A DNA stretch of 16,709 nt, taken from positions 1-16,709 of the forward strand of contig JAQUJJ010000080.1 of the NCBI GenBank assembly GCA_028681035.1. The letters run 5' to 3'. Both the position numbers and the translations under genes were made by a program. The stretch is from Candidatus Cloacimonadota bacterium. Its GTDB lineage: Bacteria; Cloacimonadota; Cloacimonadia; Cloacimonadales; Cloacimonadaceae. The notes under the pieces were generated by a model. It was not told where the DNA came from, did no database searches, and was given only the letters and a program-made list of their open reading frames with translations. Shown piece after piece: positions 1 through 6,411 of the stretch. Within the stretch, counting starts at the first letter, position 1; each line of letters opens with the position of its first letter.

Positions 1-93
1 CACTTTAAAGATATATGAATTCTGGCTCTGAACCTGAGCTCCGCTCTTTTCAGTGATTATCGGGCTTATTAAGATATTACGCATGTGTATCAT
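1..93 (-). CDS. rplW: Ribosomal protein L23 (uL23), N-terminal part, cut by window edge
   Basis: Translating the minus strand from 93 gives 31 codons that run off the window. They begin MIHMRNILISPIITEKS and end in SYIFKV, the typical N-terminus of bacterial L23 (the ILxPxITEKS motif, then YxFxV). L23 binds 23S rRNA near the exit tunnel and docks trigger factor and SRP. The ATG overlaps the rplD stop (ATGA), as expected for coupled translation in the S10 operon. An AGGAGG at 104-109 lies 10 nt before this ATG and 19 nt before the alternative ATG at 84, which favours 93. The rest of the gene lies outside the window. Confidence 0.9.
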   Translation of the reverse strand, partial: MIHMRNILISPIITEKSGAQVQSQNSYIFKV

Positions 94-725
94 GAGCTGA
101 ATACCTCCTCCACTTTTTTCAGGGCATCCCCCGTCATGATGATATAGCTGCTTTTCAGTATTTCGTAGGCGAAAAGGCTGTCTGCACGGTCTGTCATCAC
201 ATCTGGAAGGTTGGTGAAACTTTTCACTGTGGGAAGGTGATGTCCGTCTGTAACCACAAGTTTACGTCCCCTTTCAGGAACAATCTTGCCCAACAGTTCT
301 TTGGCAAACTTTGTATCAGGTTTGTCCATTACCAGGCTGTCCACAATAAAGATTCTACCATCGCGAGCACGGTCTGTAAGGGCTACTTTCAGTGCCATCC
401 GTTTCTTTGTGTGAGGAATGGTTTTATACCAATTCTTGGGGTAAATTGCAAATGCCCTACCACCATGAACGCGTATTGGTGAACGACGAGTACCCACACG
501 TGCGTTACCGGTTCCTTTCTGCTTAAAAAGCTTCTTGGTGCTACCGGCTGTCATGCTGCGGTTCTTCTTTTGCACTGTACCTTGGCGTTGATTGCCCATG
601 TACATGGTAATCACTTCGTGCAGGAGAACCTTGGGTGAATTTACGTCAATATCGAACACACTGGCAGGAAGATTAACTTCGCCGATAAGTTCGCCATTGG
701 CATTATATTTTTTAGCTGTTACCAT
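90..725 (-). CDS. rplD: Ribosomal protein L4 (uL4)
   Basis: The 211-residue protein has L4 hallmarks: an N-terminal globular part, the RQGT / STKKLFKQKGTGNARVG loop (about residues 47-80) with the RSPIRVHGGRAF segment that enters the exit tunnel, and the C-terminal NLPDVMTDRADSLFAYEIL region. Length is normal for the family. L4 is an early 50S assembly protein. In E. coli it also represses its own operon through the S10 leader; whether that holds here is unknown. It starts 10 nt after rplC with an AGGTGG ribosome binding site, and its stop overlaps the rplW start. Nothing is truncated. Confidence 0.97.
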   Translation of the reverse strand: MVTAKKYNANGELIGEVNLPASVFDIDVNSPKVLLHEVITMYMGNQRQGTVQKKNRSMTAGSTKKLFKQKGTGNARVGTRRSPIRVHGGRAFAIYPKNWYKTIPHTKKRMALKVALTDRARDGRIFIVDSLVMDKPDTKFAKELLGKIVPERGRKLVVTDGHHLPTVKSFTNLPDVMTDRADSLFAYEILKSSYIIMTGDALKKVEEVFSS

Positions 726-735
726 CTAATACCAC

Positions 736-1368
736 CTATTGTTCCTTATGAATGGTGACCAGGGAATTGCGGTGACCGGGAATTGCACCTTTAACCATGA
801 TCAGTCCGTTTTCTGTATCTACTTTCACAACGGTGAGGTGACGCACCGTTACTCTGGCGTTACCATGCTGTCCAGCCATTTTCACGCCTTTAAAAACGCG
901 GGAAGGCTGAGCGCATTGACCTATGGAGCCACCACCACGGAAGGATTCGTGGCTACCATGTGATGCGATAAATCCGGCAAAGCCGTAACGTTTCATCACA
1001 CCGGTAAAACCTCTACCCTTGGATTTGGAAGAGATGCTTACAGGATCGTTTTCTTCAAACATATCGGCGTTTAGTATATCACCGATGTTGATTTCTGTAA
1101 TCTCTTGACCGTATGAGGGGCGGAACTCTCTGATGTAGCGATATAAACCGCTACTGTACTTTTTGAAGTGACCGAGCAGCGGCTTGCTAACCTTGCGTTC
1201 GGGTATTTCTTCATAACCCAGTTGCAAGGCTTCGTAGCCGTTTTCGGCTGCTGTACGTTTGCAGATTACTTTGCAGGGTCCGGCTTTGATAACCGTAACG
1301 GGGATAACTTTGCCGTTGCTGTCAAATATCTGCGTCATACCTATTTTCTTTCCGATTAATCCGATCAT
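736..1368 (-). CDS. rplC: Ribosomal protein L3 (uL3)
   Basis: The 210-residue protein begins [16 protein letters not shown], the standard bacterial L3 N-terminus. It contains [17 protein letters not shown] and the [24 protein letters not shown] segment, the long extension that reaches the peptidyl transferase centre. The Gln in that loop is the site methylated by PrmB in E. coli. L3 is a primary binder of the 23S rRNA 3' domain. The gene lies 2 nt after rpsJ with AAGGAG 6 nt before its ATG, inside the rpsJ-rplC-rplD-rplW operon. It looks intact. Confidence 0.97.
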   Translation of the reverse strand: MIGLIGKKIGMTQIFDSNGKVIPVTVIKAGPCKVICKRTAAENGYEALQLGYEEIPERKVSKPLLGHFKKYSSGLYRYIREFRPSYGQEITEINIGDILNADMFEENDPVSISSKSKGRGFTGVMKRYGFAGFIASHGSHESFRGGGSIGQCAQPSRVFKGVKMAGQHGNARVTVRHLTVVKVDTENGLIMVKGAIPGHRNSLVTIHKEQ

Positions 1369-1370
1369 GC

Positions 1371-1697
1371 CTAGCTCCTTGTATTAGCCTTAATCTCTAC
1401 GTGCACACCTGCGGGCAAACTAAGCTTTTTGAGGGCATTAGTTGTCTGCTGGGTGGGATTCACGATATCAATTAAACGCTTATGAACCAGCATTTGGAAT
1501 TGATCTTGGCTTTTCTTATCTGCATGGGGCGAACGCAAAATCGTATAAACAGTACGATCGGTTGGCAAAGGAATAGGACCTATTACTTTGGCACCGGTGT
1601 TGCGAGTAGATTTCACGATCTCCGCTACAGATTGATCCAAGAGACGATGGTCGTATGCTTTAAGCTTGATCCGAATACGATTGTCGTGGTTACTCAC
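1371..1697 (-). CDS. rpsJ: Ribosomal protein S10 (uS10) / NusE
   Basis: The product has [20 protein letters not shown] at the N-terminus, the [24 protein letters not shown] loop and ends VEIKANTRS, all diagnostic of S10. S10 is a 30S head protein and, as NusE, a transcription antitermination partner of NusB. The frame is open to an ATG at 1736, giving 121 aa. I prefer the GTG at 1695-1697 (108 aa): a GGAGG sits a few bases before it and the protein then matches the usual 100-108 aa. It is the first gene of the operon. Its start codon overlaps the end of a leader reading frame (1690-1872). The tuf/fus/rps genes often found upstream are absent and replaced by repeats. Confidence 0.95.
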   Translation of the reverse strand: MSNHDNRIRIKLKAYDHRLLDQSVAEIVKSTRNTGAKVIGPIPLPTDRTVYTILRSPHADKKSQDQFQMLVHKRLIDIVNPTQQTTNALKKLSLPAGVHVEIKANTRS

Positions 1698-1872
1698 TGG
1701 AACCTCCACTTGTTGTGGCAATATGCTCCCCAGCATGGCTCAGGCTAAAGCGTAAAGCTCCGCCCACCAAGCAGAAAATCAAACTGCTGTAAATTTGTTT
1801 AAGTTTAGTGGCTGGGATAAATCCCAAGCCACAGCGATACTCATTACAAGTATCCCTGTTAAAGGATAACAT
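1690..1872 (-). CDS. Putative leader ORF overlapping the rpsJ start (60 codons)
   Basis: This 60-codon frame begins [18 protein letters not shown]. Its ATG at 1870-1872 is preceded 4 nt upstream by a perfect AGGAGG (1877-1882), the strongest ribosome binding site in the leader. Its last codons read AGT GAG TAA and contain the GTG of rpsJ in another frame, so a ribosome finishing here would end on the rpsJ start. Codons 13-21 encode a strong hairpin (1808-1832). I recognise no family; residues around 27-37 are hydrophobic but short for a membrane span. It could be a regulatory leader peptide or a chance frame behind an old start site. Only the ribosome binding site and the stop-start overlap support it. 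Confidence 0.35.
   Translation of the reverse strand: MLSFNRDTCNEYRCGLGFIPATKLKQIYSSLIFCLVGGALRFSLSHAGEHIATTSGGSSE
1808..1832 (-). promoter_or_regulatory. Stable hairpin in the S10 operon leader
   Basis: In the transcript sense the stem is GTGGC/GCCAC continued by TGGGA/TCCCA, with one bulged T and a TTTA loop. It lies about 110 nt before the rpsJ GTG and about 40 nt after the leader-ORF start. No T-tract follows, so it is not a standard terminator. A leader structure for autoregulation by a ribosomal protein is a reasonable guess, by analogy with the E. coli S10 leader bound by L4. No sequence match to that leader is claimed. Confidence 0.45.
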
Positions 1873-1953
1873 TGTTCCTCCTAAAGAACTATAAGCCCCT
1901 GCAAAATATGGAGCTTGTGCTATACGTTGTTCACGTATTTACATCGTTGGGTC

Positions 1954-1982
1954 AGTAGATTTTAACTGCCCGATTTTGTCAA
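1954..1982 (-). promoter_or_regulatory. Probable sigma-70-type promoter of the S10 operon
   Basis: On the minus strand a perfect TTGACA (1977-1982) is followed after exactly 17 nt by TCTACT (1954-1959), which matches four of six bases of TATAAT. This would give a leader of about 250 nt before rpsJ. It is the only good candidate between the repeats at 2007 and the ribosomal genes, so the operon appears to have its own promoter here. Confidence 0.5.
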
Positions 1983-2006
1983 TTGGTTTCTTATACTGAT
2001 ATCGTA

Positions 2007-2100
2007 TTTTGGAGTTCATGTGGCTGCGTGTTTTGGAGTTCATGTGGCTGAAACAAATAACCACTTGTTACTATTTATACTAGCCACATGGATTTCAAAG
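2007..2100. repeat. RAYT-type hairpin element, unit 1 (5' arm duplicated)
   Basis: The left arm TTTTGGAGTTCATGTGGCTG occurs twice, at 2007-2026 and 2031-2050. The right arm AGCCACATGGATTTCAAAG is at 2082-2100. From the second left arm to the end the unit is 70 bp, the same size as units 2-5. The arms are imperfect inverted repeats separated by an AT-rich loop. Confidence 0.75.
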
Positions 2101-2118
2101 CCGGGATTGTTATCTAGT

Positions 2119-2186
2119 CTTGGAGTTCAAAGAGCCATCTTTATCTTTATATTTACCAATAACATACAGGCTCTTTGGACTTCAAG
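2119..2186. repeat. RAYT-type hairpin element, unit 2
   Basis: The arms are CTTGGAGTTCAAAGAGCC (2119-2136) and GGCTCTTTGGACTTCAAG (2169-2186). On the plus strand all 18 positions pair if two G-T wobbles are allowed; on the minus strand the same two positions are A-C mismatches. The AT-rich loop resembles the loop of unit 4 (TCTTTATC, TACCAATA). Confidence 0.85.
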
Positions 2187-2213
2187 ATACAAGCGGCAGT
2201 GTCGCAGGTGACC

Positions 2214-2283
2214 GCTTGAAGTCCGAGCCGGATCAGAATTAAAGCTAAGCTCAAAGATAGTACTTCCGGCTCGAACTCCAAAC
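2214..2283. repeat. RAYT-type hairpin element, unit 3 (inverted orientation)
   Basis: The arms are GCTTGAAGTCCGAGCCGGA (2214-2232) and TCCGGCTCGAACTCCAAAC (2265-2283). The GAAGTCC arm comes first, so the unit is inverted relative to units 1, 2 and 4. It ends 5 bp before the transposase stop codon. Confidence 0.8.
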
Positions 2284-2288
2284 TAACA

Positions 2289-2855
2289 TCAATCCAGCAT
2301 ATAGCTCTTGATCTGTTTTTCTGATGCTATCACATCCATCATTTCACTGTAGCTGGATTCATCATCGTAGTAGCTGCGAATAATCTCGAAATCGCAGAGC
2401 TGAGCGTCCCGTAATCCTACCCATTCCAGATAATTAGACCATTCCCATTGTTCAGGTGAGCTTACTAATTCAGCAGTTACGGGATTCTGATGAATATATG
2501 CAGGCAACCGCAAAAGATAAGCATCCTTATCCACATGCTTGTGTTGGGTTTTCCCTGCAAAAATGCTACCCTTACCTCCATACTTCCTATTGTAATATTT
2601 AGAATAGCTAAACCATATCTTGTTCATGATCATATAAATAGGGCATTCTCCATTCTGATGCATGAAAAAGTGATAGTGGTTCGGCATCAGGCAGAACGCA
2701 ACCATAGAGAAATCTGGGCTATCCATATATCTATTCATCAGGCTTAGGCATTTTTGGTAATCTTCGGCATTTTTAAACAGTAACAAGCTTTGGGCTGCAC
2801 GATTGTAAATATGGTAATAGTTAGCTGGAATAAAGTCCGTAGATTTGATTCTCAT
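2289..2855 (-). CDS. REP-associated tyrosine transposase (RAYT, Y1_Tnp / IS200-like)
   Basis: The 188-residue protein has all core motifs of the Y1_Tnp HUH family: YYHIYNRAAQ near the start, CLMPNHYHFFM with the HUH pair His60-Tyr61-His62, the SYSKYYNRKYGGKGSIFAGK block (83-102) that should carry the catalytic tyrosine, and the PAYIHQNPVTAELV motif (119-131) with WSNYLEW after it. Family members nick and join single-stranded DNA at hairpins, and RAYTs are linked to REP palindromes. The frame opens at a TTG (2879), but AAGGA lies 6 nt before the ATG at 2853-2855, which I take as the start. Units 3 and 4 of the 68-70 bp hairpin repeats flank it within 5 and 34 bp, so these are its likely substrate. 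It looks intact. Confidence 0.9.
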   Translation of the reverse strand: MRIKSTDFIPANYYHIYNRAAQSLLLFKNAEDYQKCLSLMNRYMDSPDFSMVAFCLMPNHYHFFMHQNGECPIYMIMNKIWFSYSKYYNRKYGGKGSIFAGKTQHKHVDKDAYLLRLPAYIHQNPVTAELVSSPEQWEWSNYLEWVGLRDAQLCDFEIIRSYYDDESSYSEMMDVIASEKQIKSYMLD

Positions 2856-2888
2856 AACCATTCCTTTTTTGCTAAACAAATATTGCAG

Positions 2889-2958
2889 TTTTGGAGTTCA
2901 AAGAGCCTTCTTTATCGTACTGCTTACCAATATCTTACAGGCTCTTTGGACTTCAAAG
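2889..2958. repeat. RAYT-type hairpin element, unit 4
   Basis: The arms are TTTTGGAGTTCAAAGAGCC (2889-2907) and GGCTCTTTGGACTTCAAAG (2940-2958). On the plus strand the pairing is complete with G-T wobbles. It has the same orientation as unit 2 and lies 33 bp upstream of the transposase start. Confidence 0.85.
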
Positions 2959-3083
2959 CCGAGTTCCTATGGTAGTTAGCGAACCTACTTCAGAGAATTT
3001 CATACATGCAAATGTGTAATAACCATGACACTGTTGAACTTGACTGAAAACCTTTCTTTCGCGACCAGCAATGCAGCCAAGAA

Positions 3084-3178
3084 TCTTGAAGTCCAAAATG
3101 CCGCTAAGATATAGGTAAATACAAAGATAGCAGAGGCACTTTGAACTCCAAGACACTGAGGCACTTTGAACTCCAAGA
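3084..3178. repeat. RAYT-type hairpin element, unit 5 (inverted, outer arm duplicated)
   Basis: The left arm TCTTGAAGTCCAAAATGCC (3084-3102) pairs with GGCACTTTGAACTCCAAGA, present twice (3135-3153 and 3160-3178). From 3084 to 3153 the unit is 70 bp. The duplicated arm is the GGAGTTC-type arm, as in unit 1. The element ends 7 bp before the stop of the LVIVD gene. Confidence 0.8.
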
Positions 3179-3185
3179 CTTTACA

Positions 3186-5315
3186 TCACCAGCGAGCAAT
3201 CTTCTTTGCAAAGGATTTGCTTCCGTAGCTAATCTTGGCAAGATAGATACCAACAGGTACATCTCTGCCACTTCTGTCCTTACCATCCCAGCTTAGGGTG
3301 TTGCTGCCTGCTTGCTTATTCTCGTCGCAAAGCTCTCGCACTAATTGCCCCTTGATGTTATAAAGGCACAGCTTTACGTGTTCGCTCTTGGGCAAGGTAA
3401 ACTCTAAGCTCGTGCCAGAGTGGAAGGGATTGGGATAGCTGCTAAGCACAGGCTCTGGAGCAGGGACAAGCACAGCGTCCTCAATATCAACCCATTGCAG
3501 GCTGTGAATACCTAAACCATAGCCTTCATTTGCCATATATAGATTGTCCCCCTCAACCCACATTTCAGAAGTGCTCAGATTCCAGACAATGTTTTCAACA
3601 AGTTCAGGGGAATTCGGGTTACTGATATCATAACAACTGATTTCATTCCAATTGATATCGGAGAAGTATAGCATATTCGACTTTACGAAACAGGTTTTAA
3701 TATGGCTTGTCAGATGAGGCAGAATCCGCCCTAAATAGGTGGGATTCTGGGGATTGGAGATATCCAATATCTTAAGTCCAGCCTTACCATCAGCTAGATA
3801 GGCTATGTTTCCCACCACTGTAACTGAGCATGAGCAACCATCGCTATGGTATTCACCTACCAAAGTAGGGTTCTGAGGATTGGCGACATCTATGATCTGC
3901 AGACCTGCATAGTTATCTGCCACGTATGCTGTGTTCCCGATAACCGTGACGAATTGTGCAGGCCCAGGTGTATTGTAAGAACCTAACAGAGTAGGGTTCT
4001 GGGGATTGGTAACATTGATTATCTGCAGACCTGCATTCCAATCTGCCACATAGGCTGTGTTTCCAACCACCGATACTGAGTGGGCATATCCTGGCGTATA
4101 GCAATAACCAATAAGGATAGGGTTTTGGGGATTGGCGACATTTATTATCTGCAATCCATCGCTAAGATCTGCCACATAAGCACGATTCCCGTCCACAAAG
4201 ACAGAGAATGCAAAGCCTGCTGTATCGTAAAAGCCTAACAGAGTAGGGTTCTGGGGATCGGTTATATTGATGATCTGCAGCCCTTCTAAACAATCCGCCA
4301 CATAGGCTGTGTTCTCGACTACAAAAATTGAAATAGCTTCCCCGGGAGTATCATAGGAACCTATCAGAGGAGAGCTCTGGGGATTGGCGACATTAATGAT
4401 CTGCAGACCCGAATAACCATCTGCTACGTATGCTGTGTTACCGATCACCGTTACTGACCAAGCTTCCCCGGGAGTATCATAGGAACCTATCAGAGTAGGG
4501 TTCTGGGGATTTGTTACATCTATGATCTGCAGTCCTGCTTCATAATCTGCCACATACGCTTTATTTCCGACAACGGTCATCGAGGTAGCTTCCCCGGGAG
4601 TATCATAGGAACCTATCAGAGTAGGGTTCTGGGGATTTGTTACATCTATGATTTGCAGACCTGCATTCCAATCTGCCTCGTATGCTGTGTTCCCGATAAC
4701 CGTGACGAATTTTGCATACCCGGGCGTATCGTAGGAACCTAACAGAGTGGGGTTTTGAGGATTGGTGATATTGATGATCTGCAGCCCTGCATCACCATCT
4801 GCTACATAAGCTGTGTTCCCCACTACTGCTATTGAAGAAACATAATCAGATAAATTGTAGAAAGCCAACAGAGCTGGGTTCTGGGGACTTGTTACATCAA
4901 TGATCATCAGCCCAAAATGAACAATAACCACGTAGGCAACGTTATCGACTACAGTAACTGTAACAGCATCTCCTGGAGTAGAGTAGTAACCTAATAGAGT
5001 AGGGTTCTGTGGATCGGTTATATTGATGATCTGCAGACCAGAATAACCATCTGCCACATAGGCTGTGTTCCCGACAATGTTTATAGAGCGAGCACTTCCG
5101 GGTGTATCGTAGTAACCAAGCAGGGTAGGGTTCTGGGGATTTGCAACACTAATAATTTTCAATCCTTCATTATCATCTGCCACATAGGCTATGTTTCCGA
5201 CAAGCGTGACTGACCAAGCACTTCCGGACGTATCGTATTCTCCAAGTTTATAATACACTGCCCCTAAGGCAAGGTACATACAACAAACGCTAATAATTAA
5301 AATCATCCTTTTCAT
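3186..5315 (-). CDS. Secreted LVIVD-repeat beta-propeller protein with C-terminal sorting tail
   Basis: The 709-residue protein starts with a signal peptide (MKRMILIISVCCMYLALGA). It then has 12 regular 42-residue repeats of the form TPGxAxxVxVxGNTAYVAD..GLQIINVxNPQNPTLLGSYD (about 25-530) and a divergent 13th. These are LVIVD repeats, predicted to form beta-propeller blades. The last 88 residues (YPNPF, then VKLCLYNIKGQLV, DGKDRSGRDVPVGIYLAKI) form a FlgD-like/Por-type sorting tail of secreted FCB-group proteins, so it is probably exported and surface-attached. Its ligand is unknown. The frame is open back to 5471, but AAGGAG 8 nt before the ATG at 5313-5315 and the signal peptide fix the start. 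Neighbouring repeats are nearly identical in DNA around 4335-4660, so they expanded recently. Confidence 0.9.
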   Translation of the reverse strand: MKRMILIISVCCMYLALGAVYYKLGEYDTSGSAWSVTLVGNIAYVADDNEGLKIISVANPQNPTLLGYYDTPGSARSINIVGNTAYVADGYSGLQIINITDPQNPTLLGYYSTPGDAVTVTVVDNVAYVVIVHFGLMIIDVTSPQNPALLAFYNLSDYVSSIAVVGNTAYVADGDAGLQIINITNPQNPTLLGSYDTPGYAKFVTVIGNTAYEADWNAGLQIIDVTNPQNPTLIGSYDTPGEATSMTVVGNKAYVADYEAGLQIIDVTNPQNPTLIGSYDTPGEAWSVTVIGNTAYVADGYSGLQIINVANPQSSPLIGSYDTPGEAISIFVVENTAYVADCLEGLQIINITDPQNPTLLGFYDTAGFAFSVFVDGNRAYVADLSDGLQIINVANPQNPILIGYCYTPGYAHSVSVVGNTAYVADWNAGLQIINVTNPQNPTLLGSYNTPGPAQFVTVIGNTAYVADNYAGLQIIDVANPQNPTLVGEYHSDGCSCSVTVVGNIAYLADGKAGLKILDISNPQNPTYLGRILPHLTSHIKTCFVKSNMLYFSDINWNEISCYDISNPNSPELVENIVWNLSTSEMWVEGDNLYMANEGYGLGIHSLQWVDIEDAVLVPAPEPVLSSYPNPFHSGTSLEFTLPKSEHVKLCLYNIKGQLVRELCDENKQAGSNTLSWDGKDRSGRDVPVGIYLAKISYGSKSFAKKIARW

Positions 5316-5373
5316 GGCTTTTTCTCCTTTTTTTGGATGTGGCTTACAACAAAATGCTTCGTCAGGTTTTGGG

Positions 5374-5455
5374 GTGGCAAATTCCTCTTTGCCACAGCAT
5401 CTAGAAGATGCTTCTCTAACATCTCTGCTGCTACTGCCAATTCGGAGATTGGCAG
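5374..5455. repeat. Three tandem hairpins in the leader of the LVIVD gene
   Basis: Three inverted repeats follow each other: GTGGCAAA/TTTGCCAC (5374-5395), AGCATCT/AGATGCT with an AGA loop (5396-5412), and CTGCCAAT/ATTGGCAG (5434-5455). The first two are directly adjacent. The middle one has the same AGA loop as a hairpin in the arrays at 13635 and 15638. The block lies between the gene start (5315) and a TTGACA on the minus strand at 5551-5556, so it is probably transcribed as 5' leader; I saw no convincing -10 box. Confidence 0.7.
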
Positions 5456-5586
5456 CCACGTCAGCTTGCATTCAGCTACTACACACTATATTCCGTATTG
5501 TTACGGCTCTTTATTCAGTCGAATTTATAAGATCCATAATCCATCATATCTGTCAACATCTTTCTTGCACATATAAAAATCTTAGT

Positions 5587-5605
5587 TTTTGGAGTTCAAA
5601 GAGCC
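5587..5605. repeat. Solitary arm of the RAYT-type hairpin element
   Basis: TTTTGGAGTTCAAAGAGCC is identical to the left arm of unit 4. The loop-like sequence that follows stops after about 10 bp, where another dispersed repeat (5614-5638) begins. No right arm is seen, so the unit is truncated. Confidence 0.75.
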
Positions 5606-5613
5606 ATTTCTAT

Positions 5614-5638
5614 CTTAATGCTAACCTGGGGTTTCGCT
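5614..5638. repeat. 25 bp dispersed repeat shared with the 16490-16514 hairpin
   Basis: The reverse complement of 16490-16514 matches this stretch at 24 of 25 positions (CTTAATGCT, one mismatch, then ACCTGGGGTTTCGCT). At 16490 the same bases form one arm of a hairpin inside the TIR-bounded element. Here only that arm is present. Confidence 0.75.
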
Positions 5639-5641
5639 GTG

Positions 5642-5733
5642 CTTCCTTTGCAAGCATTGCCTTATCATTGTCCACCCATTGTCCATGTGGAGGGCATTGG
5701 GTGGGCAATGATAGGGCAATGTTTGCAAGGAAG
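5642..5733. repeat. 92 bp long hairpin element
   Basis: The two arms (5642-5684 and 5693-5733) are imperfect inverted repeats of about 42 bp around an 8 bp loop. Both begin with CTTCCTT and share CATTGCC, TATCATTG and CCACCCA in the same order. A few single-base differences and indels interrupt the stem. No coding role is apparent. It looks like a miniature inverted-repeat element. Confidence 0.75.
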
Positions 5734-5811
5734 AACTACAAAAGATAGCAACCAACAAAGGAACAAGTGCTCCTAACACCGCATACTTAAAGCTGGAATC
5801 TACCATTTTGA

Positions 5812-5878
5812 CTTACAATTACGCTGCGAAGAGTTTCAGTAATAATCCTTCGTGCTATCACACAGCGTAATTGTGAGT
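5812..5878. repeat. 67 bp inverted repeat
   Basis: The arms ACTTACAATTACGCTG (5812-5827) and CAGCGTAATTGTGAGT (5863-5878) match at 15 of 16 positions, with a 35 bp loop. Inner CGAAG and CTTCG sequences extend the pairing. Size and layout resemble the RAYT-type units, but the arm sequence differs. Confidence 0.65.
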
Positions 5879-5885
5879 TAAAAAA

Positions 5886-5985
5886 CTTTCCGGAAAGAGC
5901 AAGATTCTTTGTTTAGCTCATAAATCGGCGATACGTAGTTAAGTGCCCTTACAGCCAAAGATACAGTCGCCGATTATAGAAATCA
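5886..5985. repeat. 12 bp palindrome and 53 bp inverted repeat
   Basis: CTTTCCGGAAAG (5886-5897) is a perfect palindrome. AATCGGCGA (5933-5941) and TCGCCGATT (5977-5985) are perfect inverted repeats around a 35 bp loop. They belong to the repeat-filled gap between the LVIVD gene and the TfoX-like gene. The remaining 59 bp to 6044 show nothing recognisable. Confidence 0.55.
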
Positions 5986-6044
5986 AGCTTAAGAAATCCG
6001 TCAATTTTTGCATAGGGGGTGTTTATCACATCGATTGCACAATA

Positions 6045-6386
6045 TTAGGTAGGTAATCCCTTTTTCCTTTTCTTCGGTTTTGGCAATGGCACTTCGGGCG
6101 TAGTTACCAGAATAAGCTGCGTAAGCCACTCTGGTTCATCCCAGTTATCCTCGGAGATATAGAACCAGTTCTTAGCTCCAGGATATGGAGGAGCTTCTTC
6201 CACAGTGCCAAGAAATGCTCTTCCCGCCTCAGTGGGCTTTATGTATAGCTGGTCATCCGCCACTAAAGCTACTATCTTATCATCACAATATACGCTATAT
6301 TCGCCAAACATCTTTTTGGCATACACATTCCCCGCTGCCTCTATCCGGCTGAGGATATAATCCACTGTCTCTTGTTTTGAAGCCAT
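6045..6386 (-). CDS. TfoX N-terminal domain protein
   Basis: The 113-residue protein matches the TfoX_N family: ILSRIEAAGNVYAKKMFGEYSVYCDDKIVALVADDQLYIKP (residues 11-51), then PPYPGAKNWFYISED and a WLTQLI helix. TfoX of Haemophilus is a competence regulator, but stand-alone TfoX_N proteins of this length are widespread and their function is mostly unknown, so I assign none. The C-terminus is basic (PKPKKRKKG). AAGGAG 5 nt before the ATG gives a clear start. It lies 25 nt after the metallopeptidase-like gene on the same strand and is probably co-transcribed with it. Confidence 0.85.
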   Translation of the reverse strand: MASKQETVDYILSRIEAAGNVYAKKMFGEYSVYCDDKIVALVADDQLYIKPTEAGRAFLGTVEEAPPYPGAKNWFYISEDNWDEPEWLTQLILVTTPEVPLPKPKKRKKGLPT

Positions 6387-6411
6387 GGTAACTCCTTTTT
6401 ATAGCTTGTCT

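Noticed and set aside
2007..2283. CRISPR-like array suspected from repeated TTGGAGTTCA motifs
   Set aside because: The motifs are arms of inverted repeats in both orientations with conserved loops, which fits RAYT-associated palindromes and not direct repeats with spacers.
5621..5806. Minus-strand frame beginning MVDSSFKYAVLGALVPLLVA, with a hydrophobic N-terminus
   Set aside because: There is no ribosome binding site and most of the frame after about codon 25 is the 92 bp hairpin. It could be the start of a lost small membrane protein, but the evidence is too thin.
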